The translations under genes were made by a program, and so were the position numbers. Positions 25,101-40,100 of a DNA stretch of 64,000 nucleotides are shown in pieces (position 1 is the first letter of the stretch; each line of letters opens with the position of its first letter). The DNA comes from Nectonema munidae. Taxonomy: Eukaryota; Nematomorpha; Nectonematoida; Nectonematidae. The notes under the pieces are model-generated. The model saw nothing but the letters and a program-made list of their open reading frames with translations, was not told the origin of the DNA and did not search any database. The DNA lies in assembly GCA_030549495.1 (NCBI GenBank), contig JAUIRK010000993.1:372001-436000 (forward strand), given 5' to 3'.

Positions 25101-28100
25101 TTACTAGCATTAATTTATCTGATTCATAATATAAAATATTGAAAAAAATACTCGAAATTTTACTCATATATTTTAAGGTTAAGAATAAATTTTTTCTTGT
25201 TTAATTGAAATGTTTCGGACAAATAAAATCTGAAATGCAAATGTCTTTAAAATTTATAAGTAATAGTGCTCCCTCTTTTTACACTCTGTTCGGTAGACTC
25301 TGAGAAAAAATTACACCAGAAAAGCTTTGTTTTTACATGACCTTGAAAACTGATATGTAATTGCAGTGCTACTTAAAATGTTGTTGCGAGTCAATTATAA
25401 AAAAAATTCGTTCTTTGATATCAACACTGAAATACTCTAAAGGAAATAAGCTTGTAATCTTTGCTTTATCCATATTTCACAATCATAGAGATTGAGTCAA
25501 GACCCGTAAGATTTTCGTTCTGCTAATGCATGTTCTAAATTGTAAACTCGCTTGGACTAGTCAGCCTACCTGATAGTATTAATATTCACTGATAAAAGCC
25601 CAAGCAGAAAATAAATAGAAACGGTTGTTAGCAGAGGTCCAAACGAACCCTTTTAATTTGTAAAGCATCTATGTCTGAAAGTAGTTCAAAAAAACTATCA
25701 ATAGTGAACTAGAATAGCAAACAGGGCTGGATTTTTTCAACAACATTGGATCATCATAATATATCAATTTATTAAACCATGCTTAAATAAGTTTACCATT
25801 CCAAGCTAAAGCTGATAATACGATTTTTTCACATAAATACTTGAATTAAAAATAGGCTAATTTAATCTAGTTTTAACATTTTAGCAAAATATATCAGCAA
25901 AAATTTATCACACTCAACATCTATTTCACACAAAATTTGATTGAAAATTCTAACTTTAGGTAAAATCTCTATATAACTATCTTTTTTGATCAAGTCGTAT
26001 TTTTGTATAACCTAACTTAGATTCTAACTAAATGTATCTGCAACATTTTATGTATTTTTAAGAACCTGGTTCGCCTTTTTTCTCATATACCACATGATAT
26101 CTCTACAATGCTCTTAGCAATTCAAAAATTGACTTACTTTACTATATTTACGCCTATTCTATTAATACTAAGTATAATGGGGGTAGACATAGATCAAAAC
26201 AATGTGGATAGACAACTTATCACCGAATACTTCATCGACAGACAGTTTGTCTAACACAATTCGTCAAATGGAAATTTATTCGAAGAAGACTTTTTGTCGA
26301 ACGGCTTTTTCGTAGGGAACATTATTTTGCTGCATAAATTTATTGTTGAAAACCAACAAATGATTAAAACAAAAATGTTTTTTTTTAAATAAATCCTTAA
26401 AGTTATTCCTAAATTGTTTTTAACAGTTAGCGTAAGTTCACTTATATTTTGAATGGATAAAACGCTTCGATTTTAAAATGTTTTATAATTTTACTAATAA
26501 TAGCAAACATATAGATAAAAAATTAGGTTATAGCTAGAGCCGCATAACCCAATAGCAATGGCGGAATTTTCTCATCTCTGTTATATGAGAAATTTAGAAT
26601 ATTTAAACGGTCTTTTTAATAATTCATTTTTACTTATTCAACATATTAAAGGGCATATCCACAGAACATATAGGTTCAAGTGTGGACAAAAATCAATAAT
26701 ATTTAAACAAAAAAATTATTTAAAACATATATTATAAAAAGATAAAAAAAATCTAGGATGTTTAAAATATCCATTCGCTTTATTTAATATAAAAAACACT
26801 TTATTTATTTAAAAATAAGAATAGATCATTTTGAATAAAAAAAAGCTATGAATGAAGCCAATGTTAAACTAATTTCATTTATACTATAGATAGATCGATA
26901 AGCAAGAAAGTCATCTAAAATTAATTACAATTAAAATAAGCTTTTAAAATGATTTTTGTCTATGGTTTTAAAAAATACAAATATTCACAGAAAATAAAAA
27001 GTTGTAATTTCACAAATGATAGATGTCAATACAAAGTCATAAAATTAAGTGTTACCATATTTATAGTAATATTTCTATCAAGATAAGTAAATTGAAAGCT
27101 TTTACTTAATTTTTTGAATAAATAAATAATTACAATACTTTTCTGTTATGTCAGCAATACCAATATTTCGATAATCTTTTAATGACATAAAGAACTCACT
27201 GAAAGTGAACTAACAATTAAAATAGTAAATTTATTATGATTTAATGGTATTTTAATTAGCAAGAATAGTAATATTATGTATGGTTAAAGTAACCATTTAA
27301 AGTAGTTATTGCAATGACTTTTTGTTTTATATGTTTAAATATCCAAGGAATTCAAAAGATCTGTTTGCCACCGCTAGCGAAGGCTCATTTCTTTAAATAT
27401 AATTGAGTAAAGAATGAAATATATTAAGAAAGTATGAGAGTTATTGTCCTATTTTTAAGCAATTTAAAAAATTTGCTTAAAATATTTACTTTAGTTTTCA
27501 AAGTGTTGGGAATTCCGACAAGAATCACTACAGCATACAACGTTGGTCATGACGCCACAAACAGCTTCACGATATCTTTAAAATATAATAGTTCCTTCCT
27601 TTTTGACAATAACGAATCTTTGGACTCCATATGGTAAAATTTGATTAATTTTATTACTATTTTTATTATAGTCTACCTCAAAAGTATTTTCAATACTTGA
27701 AATAGTACATGATACCACTTTTATGTAGTTTTATAAACAAATAAATATGCAGAAAAATGTTAATATTAATCTCGTTAATTAAAACGTATAGATATAGAAA
27801 ATAACTACATCTATACGATATTGTATTTGAATTTTTTTTTGGAATTATTGCATTATATGAAATAGAATCATTCCATTAACGCCATCTATATACAACAATT
27901 TTATAAAAATTATAATTTGATTAGGTTTGTTTTAAACTATTTGAATAATTTCGTTTAAATATTTTTGTCATTTTTGGTATTAATATTAACTATATAAATG
28001 ATAAATCAATATTATATTATCTAATTTTCTGTTCATATAATAATATCACAACTTAAACCTTTTTCAGATAGTAATGGAACTTTATATTTAGTAAATAACT

Positions 28101-31100
28101 TTTAATACATATTTACTATTCAACTAGTAATTTTTTAAGTGATAGTAGAAAAAAGGTCGCAAATTTACGGATAGTTACGGCTTTACACGCATAGTAATGT
28201 CGTTTATTTTGTATGATTGCAACCATTACATTTTTTCAGAGAATCTCTTGATATAATTGCAAATGGAACAAAAAAATCGAAAATTAATAATAAAATTATA
28301 AAAAAATAAAAAAAATACCCAGTTCAAATATAACAGAAAATTTTAACTTAGGAAAAATCTTAACAATTTCTTCTTTTGTTACTCCTTTATTTAAATTGTA
28401 TACACATTTTTTATAAGGAATTATCATGTGTGGAATGAAATTTGGATGGACAGACCTGACTTAGATTCAAAGTTTGATGGATGGCAAGTATTGGATGGAA
28501 CACCTCAATACATAAGCAATAGTATTTATTTCCTTAATTATACTTCACATCGTATATTCACTTAATCAAAAGTATAGTTGGATTTATTTTTCAAAAATAT
28601 TCAAAAAATTCTATAAAGTGTATACGCAAAGAGTATAACAATATAAGTTGTAAATTAACCTATAATCACCTTGTAATTATCGAGAAAATTTTAAAAAAAA
28701 ATAGAAAAAAACTTAATAGTGAAAACAGAGCATTATACACACTTTGGAATCTATTTCTGCTTTATTTGTTTTTTCTTATTTTACAAACGAAACACCCTGT
28801 TACATTCATTCTAATTCTCCTTCCTTTGCCTTTATTTTTCGCACTTTTATTTATAGAGTGGATGTTTTTTTTTATCAGCTTTCACCATTTCCTTCTAACA
28901 CTTAGTCGATTTAGATTTTTTTGTTTTAACCTTCGCACTACGGACCATGGCTTTTTACTCCATCTTGTAACTTCGATAGAGTTTTTCGCCTTATAAAAAA
29001 TATGTAAGCATAGGAAATAATTATATTTACTTTTTAACTAGACGATACAGGATTACTTTTGATAAAAAAAATAAACATAAGTCAAAAAGTTGTTTTTTTA
29101 TAAGCTTTTATTCAAGGAGATTTTTTTACTTAAAAAAAAGGCAAAATTTTTTCATAAAAATTTTTCAATTTTTTTTACATTAGGTGACTTTATATTTGTT
29201 TTTATGTACAATATGGGTAAAAAATAAACAAAAACAAATTTATATGATAATTAACAAAAAAAGATTAAAAAAAAAATTAACGCCATCTGCTCTAAAATTT
29301 TTTATATGATTCAGACATCAAAAATATACAAAACAATAGGACTAAACGAAACAATAAGATAAAAGAATTAAAAATATTTGTAGATGAGCTGTTAGCAGTT
29401 AGGACAAAGCATTTTTTTATGATTTTTACATATATATTTATGGCATGAATCACATTTTCTGGTTCCCCTTTTTTTTGGTTTACAGGATGATATATAACAA
29501 TTTCCCCTAGAGGTAGAAGAAACCTCTCGTCTTTCTGTAATATTTTGAAAACCATAAAATGATAAAATACTCAAAATTTTACCTGGGGTCAATGAACTCT
29601 GCGATCTTAATTTCATTGATGTTTCAGACAATTTTAGACACAAATCTCTTAAAAAATATTTTCTTCCCCCGGCTCTGGTTGATGGGTATATGTTTGGAGA
29701 ATTATACTTAGATATTATCCAACTATTATGGCATACAATATCTAAATAGTTGGTAAAAACGGCATAAGTCCATTTTTTATTAGGCTTATAGCATGTATAA
29801 GCCCTTAACATTTTATTTGCCATATCAACACCACCCTTAAAACTATTATACGTTAAAATTGTTTCAGGAATATTGTCTGCCCCCTCTGTTTGAATACATC
29901 CCAAATGCTGACTGGATAGTATGTAAACTACTTTGAAATTTTTGATAGCATGTTTACGGGGTATGTAAGCAGTTATAGATGCATGTGTAGTATACAAAAA
30001 TCTACTTTCACATGCAGCTAATCTCAATTCTTTGAAATGTTGTGGTCTTAATATGAGGGGTATAAATCTCCTATTTGTTCTTACTGTACCTAGGACAGTG
30101 TAATCCTGACTTGTTCCCCATACACATAAATTATGTGATGTAAAGAATCGGTCAATTACAATTCCATAGCCTTTAGGAATATTAGCATCACTGACTAGGC
30201 GCTTTACTATATTTTCGCCGCTAAAATACGCTCTATTTTCCAAACCTGAAGCATATATTTCTGATTTAAGTATATAGAAACTTCTAGCGTCATTGCAATG
30301 ATATACCTTCATACCATACCTACCGGGCTTAGAAGGATCATATATTTTTACTGGGGAGGCTCCTCTGAATTTTACCAACTCCTCATCTACAGTTACATAG
30401 TCTGTTGGTGTAAAATATATTATAAAAATGATTGTGAACATATCTAATAGGAGAAATTTTATCTTCGCTATTTCTTTCACTTCTAACATCAAATCGAATA
30501 AATGTGTGAATGAGATAAAACATATCTCGGGAAATAGCTGCTTTCATGAAAGGTTCTCCGTGGTCTTCAGAAAACAAATAACTGAGCTGGATAGATTGAC
30601 TTCTTGATTGCCCGATATAAAGTATGCAGCTGAAGTAGGCCAAAATATCATGAATTTGAAATTTCTGATAGGATTGGAAAAGACTCTGATATTTAGGAGT
30701 ACTACTTCTAAAAGTTTTTTATAATACTTATATCTATTCTAATAAAACAAAAATACCAGGGCTTCGAAGCGGGAGCCAGATTAGAAGTCCAGAGCAGTTA
30801 AAGCCGAAACGGTTTTTTACTAGAAGTCAGAATTATAAACAAAATAGTGCGACTAAGTGTCTAGCCTCAAGTAAGTCTCAAATACCTTTTTAGCTTTTAT
30901 AAATATACAGTTCGTTATAAGATTTTATTTGTCAATACAAATTCATAAAAAACAATAAAATAAAAACCTTATAAAAAAAACTAAAAAATATGATAAAATA
31001 GATAAAAAATCATATAAGTATATATAAAGTTTAACATTTATATAGATAAAAAAATACTAAAATTTTAATTAATTCAAAAATCCATAAATGAAGAAAAAAT

Positions 31101-34100
31101 GCTAAAAACAGTATTTAACTTGTTTAGCAAAAATGAGGGATATCGGAGCTGGGGTCAAAAAATACGTTTTTCAGAAATTGAAGAAGAAAATTATAAGGCG
31201 GCCCCGAAGCCCTGGGAAATACCAGAGATAGTATCGCTAAAAACATCAAACTTACGCAAAGTTTTCATCCATTCGCAACTTTGTGCATTTGTAAATATAG
31301 TGAATAAGACTTTGAGTCATAAAAAGCTGAAAAATTGAAAGGGAATCATCTAAAACTTCAGCTCCGTTTTTCGGACCAGAAGGAACAGACTGAATATTTC
31401 GTATATTTCTGGACAGTGTTCTTCCAAAAGAAGCTTGAGTTGGCTCCCAAGAATACACAGTTTCATCAGGAGCAGTCAAAGAATTATAATTTTCATACGA
31501 AATCGAAGATTCTGAAGAACTTCCAGTTATGGATTCAGAAGAAAAAGAAAAACGATCCTCTAAGTCTGAAGGTTCACTCATTATTAGAAATATGAGAAGA
31601 AAAACTCAAGAAATCCAATAAAATAAAAAAGAATAGAAACACTTGTGATATTATGAAGAATTTTTATACAAATGCCAACAGCTGTAAACGTGCAATAAAA
31701 GTACTGATGCTTATGTGGTAAATCGATTTACGTCTCTACGGTTCAATGTAAATAAGGCCTATATAAAATAGATCACACGTGTGATAAATTTATATCACAA
31801 TATATCACATTCGTAATAGTCTTCTTCAATACTTCTTTTTCATATCATATCTTCTCTATAAGAAAATTATCATGCAACTATAATATTATCAAATCATCTC
31901 CACTATCATCATCATGATAGTCGAATGGTTTCATCAACATCATTCTAAACAAGCTATAAGAAGCAATAAATGTTTATAATAACGAGATATTGCTCTTGTA
32001 TACGTTTATTTGATGATAATAATAGTGGAGTTTTTTTCCATTGCTCCGTAGTTCGAGGGGTATACAAATCGTCCGTAGTGCGAAGGAACAAGTTCCTAAA
32101 ATACTGACTCAAAAATATAAGTAGTAACAGAGGGAATCAAAACATCAAAATTTTTCTTGGACTAAAAGAGGGCAGACTTGTAATAATGCACGCCAAAATT
32201 CTTCCAAGCTCTTTGTGTTAAATTGAATTTTTAGCAATTCTTTTGTACTTAATCCAACGAGATCATCTTTAGCAAAGTCATCAATATCACTAATACAATT
32301 TATTTTCTAATCTGAGATTTTCTGAACAGAAATAGCCAATGAAAGAGTTCTGCAGAGTAATAGAGATGTTCTGTGCTCTTCGAAGCCGACGAACTTCTGT
32401 GTGGTAAAGAAGACCTTCATATTCTGCCACCATTTGATGACAATAAAAGTCATCAATCACATTAAAATCCAATTATTAATTTTTCTATTTCTTTAAAGCG
32501 GGCGCCATGCAAACGAAAAAACGAGTGCTTATAAGAAATTACATACAAACGTAAATAGAATCTCACAAGCACTAACATTTATTCAATGGTGAGAAAAGCT
32601 TTAAAAGTAAACAATGTGCTCATAAATGATTTTATCTCAAATGACATGAATACACGGAGCAAAGCAAATTTCACGCATATTCAAGGTAGAAAAGAAACAC
32701 AGCCACTGCTTACTATTCAATCAAAGTTTGCTTTTTGTCTCATTTATTTTTAGATTATTCATTTTCTCTCATTTTAAGTTTTTTTTACAAAAATGGAAAA
32801 ATATTCACGGATCACCTGAGACGCAACCATGGACCCCGCGTTAAGAACAACAGCCCTAAAGATATCAAATATTGATTAATACGTTAAATGCATATTAAAG
32901 CATTAATTTAATTCATTTTCTTGCTATAAAAGTAGGGGTTCATTTAAGTTCACCCACAACGTATAAATCAATGAAGTTCAAGGCCAATTTGGTGAATATA
33001 TAATGTTCCGAGTCAACAGTAAAAAACTGCTTCAGTCCATCCTACTCTGTCTAAAATTAAAAATAATGAAAAATAAATATTACTTTTTTTCTAATTAATA
33101 TTTATTAAAAAATTTTCTATAATTTTATGAAAACAAAAAAAATTGTATTTTAAAATATCAATTAATTATAATTCGTAAAATAATTAAAATTCTTCATAAA
33201 TCAAAGTTTTAAAACGAAGTCATATAAAAAATGTTTATTTGTTGTAATAAATTATGATGAGTTTCATTAAATGTCAAATTTTTTTGCTAGAAAAATGTAT
33301 TTATTTTTCCATATGGTGATTTTTATATGACAATAATTATTATTAATTCATTTCTGGCTCATGAAATGATCTCAGAATGAAAAAAACTAAGTTTTCCTTA
33401 AATATTTTCTTGTCAATCTTCGATTGGTATTTACTACGGTGACTTTTATATAATACTTAGAATTTCTATTGCTCAAAGATACAAGACATGAAATTAACCA
33501 TATATACATAAACGAACACATAACTTCCTCAAATACATAAACACAAATATAGATGTAGTGGTAAAGAATTTTTTAGTTCTCGGTATGGCATTCAAGGGAA
33601 GAATAAGCTTTCATAGCTGGATAGATGGTAAGGATAGGGATCGAACTTAGATCATCTGGATTCAAACCTACGCTCCCACCACTGGGCCATCTGCCGAGTT
33701 AAAGATAAGACATAGGGTAAACAATTTATTAATCAGCTTTATCAAACAGGCCCTAAGGACCACTCCTATTTACTTTCTTCTCTTTGATATAGCCATTGTG
33801 TCCGCAAAATTATATATTTTATTTTAAAATATTTATTCTATATAAAATGTATCAGTTTTAAAAAATTACAATTATTTTAGGCATTTGAATTTCATAAAAT
33901 AATTGCAACTTATATGAAAAATGTATACATAAAAAATTTTAGAGAAAAAATTCATTCGCCATGTGATAATATATATAGAATTGTATCAAAAATTGTTTCA
34001 AATTGTAAAAATAAGTTTAAAAGTTTTAGGATTATTTAATGTAGCACACGCATTATAAAGATAATACCCGAAAAAAAATTAGTTTAAATATTCAAAAGTC

Positions 34101-37100
34101 TAATACCAAAAGGCAGTTTTTTTATTTAGCAATATTAATAAAAATATTTGGTATCGTCAATTGAAATAGAAGTTTTAAAATCAATTAATAATCTTTATTA
34201 AATTATCTTTATCTCTATCTTTTTATTAAATTATCTTTATTATTATTAAATTATCTTTATTAAAAAAAAATGATTAAATTAGATATGGACGCAAGCTATT
34301 CATCAAGAATAGTTATAAATTTTTGAAGAATTATATTAAAAAAATAAATAGGAAATATATTTATATAAATACTTTCACTATAGCGTCACAAAATGTTCAA
34401 GAAGATAAGAGAAGGAATCTAAAGAGGAATTAACTTCTCGCTTTAATCAAAGAAAATACTATCTCAAGGATGTTGAATATTTTATATCTATTTTCATAAT
34501 ATGGACATTTATTCGTACAAAAATTTATTATTAGAGCTTTTTCTACTCTTCTATATTTTCTAGAGGATACCTATTCAAGTTTTGTCATATCAATGTAACA
34601 GAATTTCGTGAATAAGAAGAAAACTAACCCAAAAGGTGAACATCCCACTAAAGTGTAAAGGTTTAGGATACTGAGGAGTGTTTTGATCGAGAATAGACAA
34701 TTTGCTATGCGGATATCAAATTATGAAACGTAAAGTGGGAGAACGCTAGGATTTGAACCCCAAACCATAGACAACCCTACTCACGCATCAGATTATATAT
34801 GTTTATATTAAAATTTTTGTTTTTAAATATTAATATGTCTTTGATATCCATTCTATTCCTGTAATGGATGTATTAGATATTATCTATAGGTGTATAGCAA
34901 GAACTAATGGAAAACTCTGGTAATTTAAAACTACTCATTAAGTACTATTATATAAAGGTAAAGGTACCGTCGGAAAGGCACAATTATTGCTCCACTTGTA
35001 TTGCGGTATCGAACCCAGGATCTTAAATTATCGAATCCACCATCTAACCGCCTCCTCACGCATACATGAAGATATAATTAATTTCTACATGATGTATGAA
35101 AAGTATAATTCTTTTTACTGATCAAAAAATATTATTTCAGTCTTCCATCTGACGCAAATTTCGTTAAAAAAGTTACCGCCTTTTAAGATTTATTTAGAGT
35201 TGGGCCAGCTCCAATAAAAGCTGTTAAAAAGGCGCTAATCTTCACGAAGTATGACACAAACTACAACTACGCTTCACTCAACTCTGACATTCTCCATTGG
35301 TTCCAGAAGGACGAAAATTCAAAGCCACAAATCTTTGCTCACTACAAATCTACGTATTGATTTTTCCTTCCCTGTATATCATTGGTTATCTTGTTGGTTA
35401 GTTACACAATTAGATGAAATCGCTTATTTTAATGAAATATATTTAGTTTTTTTTAATCAATATTAGTATTCGCTTAACTAGTTTAATAATAGTAAATAAT
35501 ACGTAAAGAAAATCATATATTTCAAGCCCCTCAGTGAACTCATAATCATAAATTGAAATAAATAAACTGTTTCGAAGGCACAAAAGTGGTTCCAATAAAA
35601 ATTACAAAGTTTTTCACATATGTGTAATGAAAACAAAATCACCTCTCTTTAGCAGTTTGTTATCTTTTGTGAAACTATATTTATTCGTTATGCTTTTTAT
35701 TTGGAGATTTGAGTGCAGAAAGCGAAGAAATTTAAAAGTGTTACATTTGACCATGGGTAATCTGGAAACCAAGGATCCAGATAATTTTATAAGGATATTT
35801 AAAAAAATTAAAAGTTAAATTAATTATATTACGCTGGGATAAAATAAGATTAACTTCGCAAAAATGTCTCGAGAAATAATAATAATAATAATAATCAGAG
35901 ATCAGGAACTTTTCACTTTAGAATTAAAATTTGAACATAAGTAAGAATAATACTGACGCTTGGTTACTATGTTTTAAGTTGACTCTTTCGTCCTATTAGT
36001 CTTAAGTTCCAGTGAATAAAGAAGCAGATATTAAATTTGTTCACAAATTTATCAAATTTGTTTATGATGAAAATAAAAGGCCTCTTTAAATTCATTCATA
36101 AGATTCTAAAATGTTCTTCATAAGAAACACAATTTGAAAATTCATTACTTTCGACGTCTAATTATTTTAGCCCTTTTAATCTCAATTGTAATTTTTAATT
36201 CTTTCTTTTTATTTCAATAATCATATTTTCCCCATTTTAATTTTATATTTTGAACTAAATGTGTCGATCAAAACTAGACAAGTCAAATAAAGTTAAATGT
36301 TGCGTACTCACAATTCGGAAAGAGGCCAGTCTTGCGCATTGAGAATTAGTATAATTGTCGACTGTAAAAATGGTGCCAAACTGAACATACCTAATTGACA
36401 TGTCTGAGAATAATATTCGCAAGTTATTATATATTTACAAAGTTAATGTATAACATAATATATTTAAGAAAAACTTATATAAATCAATATCTTTCATTTA
36501 CGTAAATTTATTTTAATTAAAATTATTCACATATGTTCTCGATTAGCGTAGACTGGTATACGACTTTTAGTTTAAGTTCGTACCATTTCACTTTTAAATG
36601 CTTCCTTTTTTGAGGCGGATTTAAAGTAAAATAAGATAGGGGAAGAAATAGTATTATAATAAGGGAAGGCAAATTGGGTGATCGTTTTCATATGTAGAAG
36701 ACACAATTTCCTATATTCTAATATTGATATATTGTTGTTATCTATATATGAGCAGTGAAATTATATAGAAATCAATACCCAATCAAAACTAGTTACACAC
36801 ACTCCTAATTGCGCTTTATTTACATGGACCCCCCTCTCCTTAAGTCTCCTTCCCACTTAAAATATTCAGAAAGTCAGTTAAATGTTTCCAACTAACTAGT
36901 TAATATTATCTAACATCTAAATATAAGTAAAAATAAATTTAGGGTTTTAAATTTTAAAAAATGTTATAATTTGCTCATCTTTAATCAATTTCGTTAGATT
37001 TATAATCTCAGTATATTTAAAATTGTTAACATATTTCAGATAAATTTAAAAAAATCCTTCTATTTGAAAAGTAAGGGGAACGTGTTTTACAAGTTTTTTT

Positions 37101-40100
37101 ATTATCCTATTAATTACATTGAGTTACAAAGGTAACTATTTTTTGTTGCATTATAAATTTTAGCGCTTTTTTATGAAGGGGCTGATTTTAAAATTGATCG
37201 TCTTTTTTAGCATGCCTTTAATATTTACAAAAAAAATGATAGAAACACAGTTTTGTATTATTGCTTAAAACCTCCCTGATTTAATATTCACTTCTCATGG
37301 GCGGACCTATAGAATTAAATTTATCTCGGGGATAACATCTTTTTCTCAAATGAACTTTTTATGAAAAACAATCAAAATATTTATAAGATTACTCTTAAAC
37401 TGAACAAACACACCAACAGCTACTTTTGCTTGACAGCTCAGGAAAACTTGTACCTGCTTCTACACCACCTCATGGGTGTCAAATGTTAATATGGTGCTGG
37501 CGTTCAATTTGAGGTGGCGAGGAGGGAGAGAAGGTTTTGCCTACAGACAATTGAACCGTGCATTACTTTTTGTGGGCAGCAGGCTAAGTAGATTACTTTT
37601 CTGGCCATTCACTTTTTGCTCTCACTAGAGCACAAAATAGGTACAAAGTTTGCTCAAAAATTGAATTAATCAAATGATAAAAAAAACTATCGATGTTATA
37701 AAAAATATTCAGTGAACTCGATTTACACAAAAGTGACAAAATTGATTGAAACATTTTTTTGTTACATATAGTGTGGTTATTTCTTTGAAGTTGTATTTAA
37801 ATTTTATTCCAATTCTAATAAAAATTGAATGAAGTTATTATTTCTGAATCTAGTGAACTTGATTAGGTCAAGGATAAAATTAAAGGGTAAAAAGATTCAT
37901 TCAAAAAAAAAGACGCACTTAAAATTGAAACGAATAAATTTAATATTAAAAAAGACCCATTATTAAAGATTAATAAGAACAAAAATGGTATAACTTTATA
38001 AGTATAAGATATCTATAATCTATGTATCTTTTAGCTTTGACATTAAATATGTTATATTTGATATAAAAAATGAGTTATTTAGTTCAAAGCTTAAAATCTG
38101 ATATGACATTGAAACTTTTTCGGAGGTTTATACTTTAAATTTTCTCACAATTTTCAATATTTTTAAGCAATGCCAACTGATTGAATTTTAATTTAAATTT
38201 AGCTTTGGCTCATTGATAATCACTCGAAACCCAAACAAACATGATTCTTCTTTCATAAATATAACTTCTCGATATATCGAAGAAGATGGTAAGCTTTTTG
38301 CAAGTATATTATTCCTTATAGAAAGTGTCGCTAAAAAGTTCTTTTTATTCGGTTCGATACACATTTATATCATTTGTTTTAGCTGTATCAGCATATTTTC
38401 ACAATAAATTTTGGATTCCATTAAAAAAAATTCTACTGAAATTAATTATACATAGGAAGTGAAACTCTAATAAATATGGCATTTTTACTTTATTATTATT
38501 TTTTACCTTCTTTACTTTTCCATTTTAAATTGGTACTTTTTCATATTAAGTTCCTAATTTTGCCCGTATCATACATTTAGAAGTAGAAATATAAATATAA
38601 TTTTGCTTTAAAGTTTTAAATATAAGGCAAATAATATTTAAAAAATTATTTGTACAATTAAATACATTATACAATGGAATCATTTTAGAGCAATGCTGGA
38701 CAGAAGTTGGGATTAAGTTGGTGCAAAGCCTGTTTACCTATAACAGAGTTTTAACGGAAAACCTCGATGTGAAATAATGAGGCCACCCCTAACACTCCTT
38801 TGAACCCCAGGGAGCTGTGCCCCTAAAAAGAACATAATGTATCTCTCGGTATGTAGACATCAAAAAAGTTGAAGAAACATCCGTGTATTTTTCTTTAATT
38901 AATTTCCTCCCATCCTCAGTTTTTACTTACAGATTCCTTGATTTTAAGATGCTTTCAAATGGTACTGCTTTTGTTTGAATCAAATGGGTTAATGATTGTT
39001 TAAAATTCATGTTTGGGAAATTTTTTGCCAAAACTAAAGGAGTTTTATCCACAAGTTTATTATTTTATTATTGATTTGGATATCAATACGAAGATACGTA
39101 TTTTCCTTTGTGTGCTGACTACGTGTCTAATCCACCGCTATGGACACATAAATGATCAAATGAAAGAGCGTGAGTAAGGTAGGTTATATACTTGGCTTTC
39201 ATGCCGCAAGGTCTTCGGTTCGATCCAGCACCAAGCCTTCTTTGCGCATAGTTCGACACAAGCCGTTCATTTGAGCCATGCCGATGAAACCACTCCATCG
39301 TAACATTACTTTTATCTTTATGAAACGCTTTATTGATGTTCTTTTCAACTACCACAGCCGTTATCCAATCTCGTTATTAGTTAGTATAAAAAAACGTGTC
39401 CTTTGAGTAGCTGAACGGGAAATTAGCTTTTTTTGTGTAAGCGGCCATTGTTTCGCAATAAGCAAGCGTGCAGGAAAGCAATTGAATGCAGTATTAATTT
39501 GCTATACTATTTTAAATTTTGCTATCATTTTTTCTCCTTAATTTAAAAGTTTCAAAAAAAAGAAGCTATTTAGAGGCCGTTTGGAGTATACTATAGGTTA
39601 TTATGGCAAAGAAAGGCTGATCTCGGACATTTTTTACATTAAGTTTGGATTATTTTATTCAAAATTGTTTCAATTTATTTCAAATTTTTCACCTTTTTTA
39701 CACAGCATTTTCACTTTTTTTATTTTAATCTCATCATTGTACTTGAAAAAGAAATAATAACACGAATTTCATAATCTTTATTTTAAAGTAAAAGCGGAAG
39801 AACATTTTATTTTCATTAAATTTATCTTAAAATTTTTCCTGTAATTTACATCTTTTTATTTAAACAAAGTTTGTGTTTCCTTCATTTAAGAGCATTTATT
39901 TCTTAAAAAAATTTTTGGAGCAATAATGAGTATTTTGAGGCAAAATTTGTTTCAAATTTGAAAACCCGCACTAATTTTGTGATGCAATCTTGCAGCATTA
40001 ATGCCTGCAGATAAAGATTGGACTGACGCGATTAAAATAAGGTTCTTTAAAAATTTTAAATACATTACAGAAAATTGAAATATCCATTGTCTAATTCAAT

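Noticed and set aside
33628-33697. Possible tRNA gene on the minus strand
   Set aside because: A and B boxes are present but no acceptor stem or sensible anticodon arm forms, and a body sequence follows; called a SINE head.
35140-35187. Stronger-looking acceptor (atttcag) for exon 8 at 35139
   Set aside because: Using it leads out of frame to a stop; the acceptor at 35187 keeps phase and reads straight into VGPAP.
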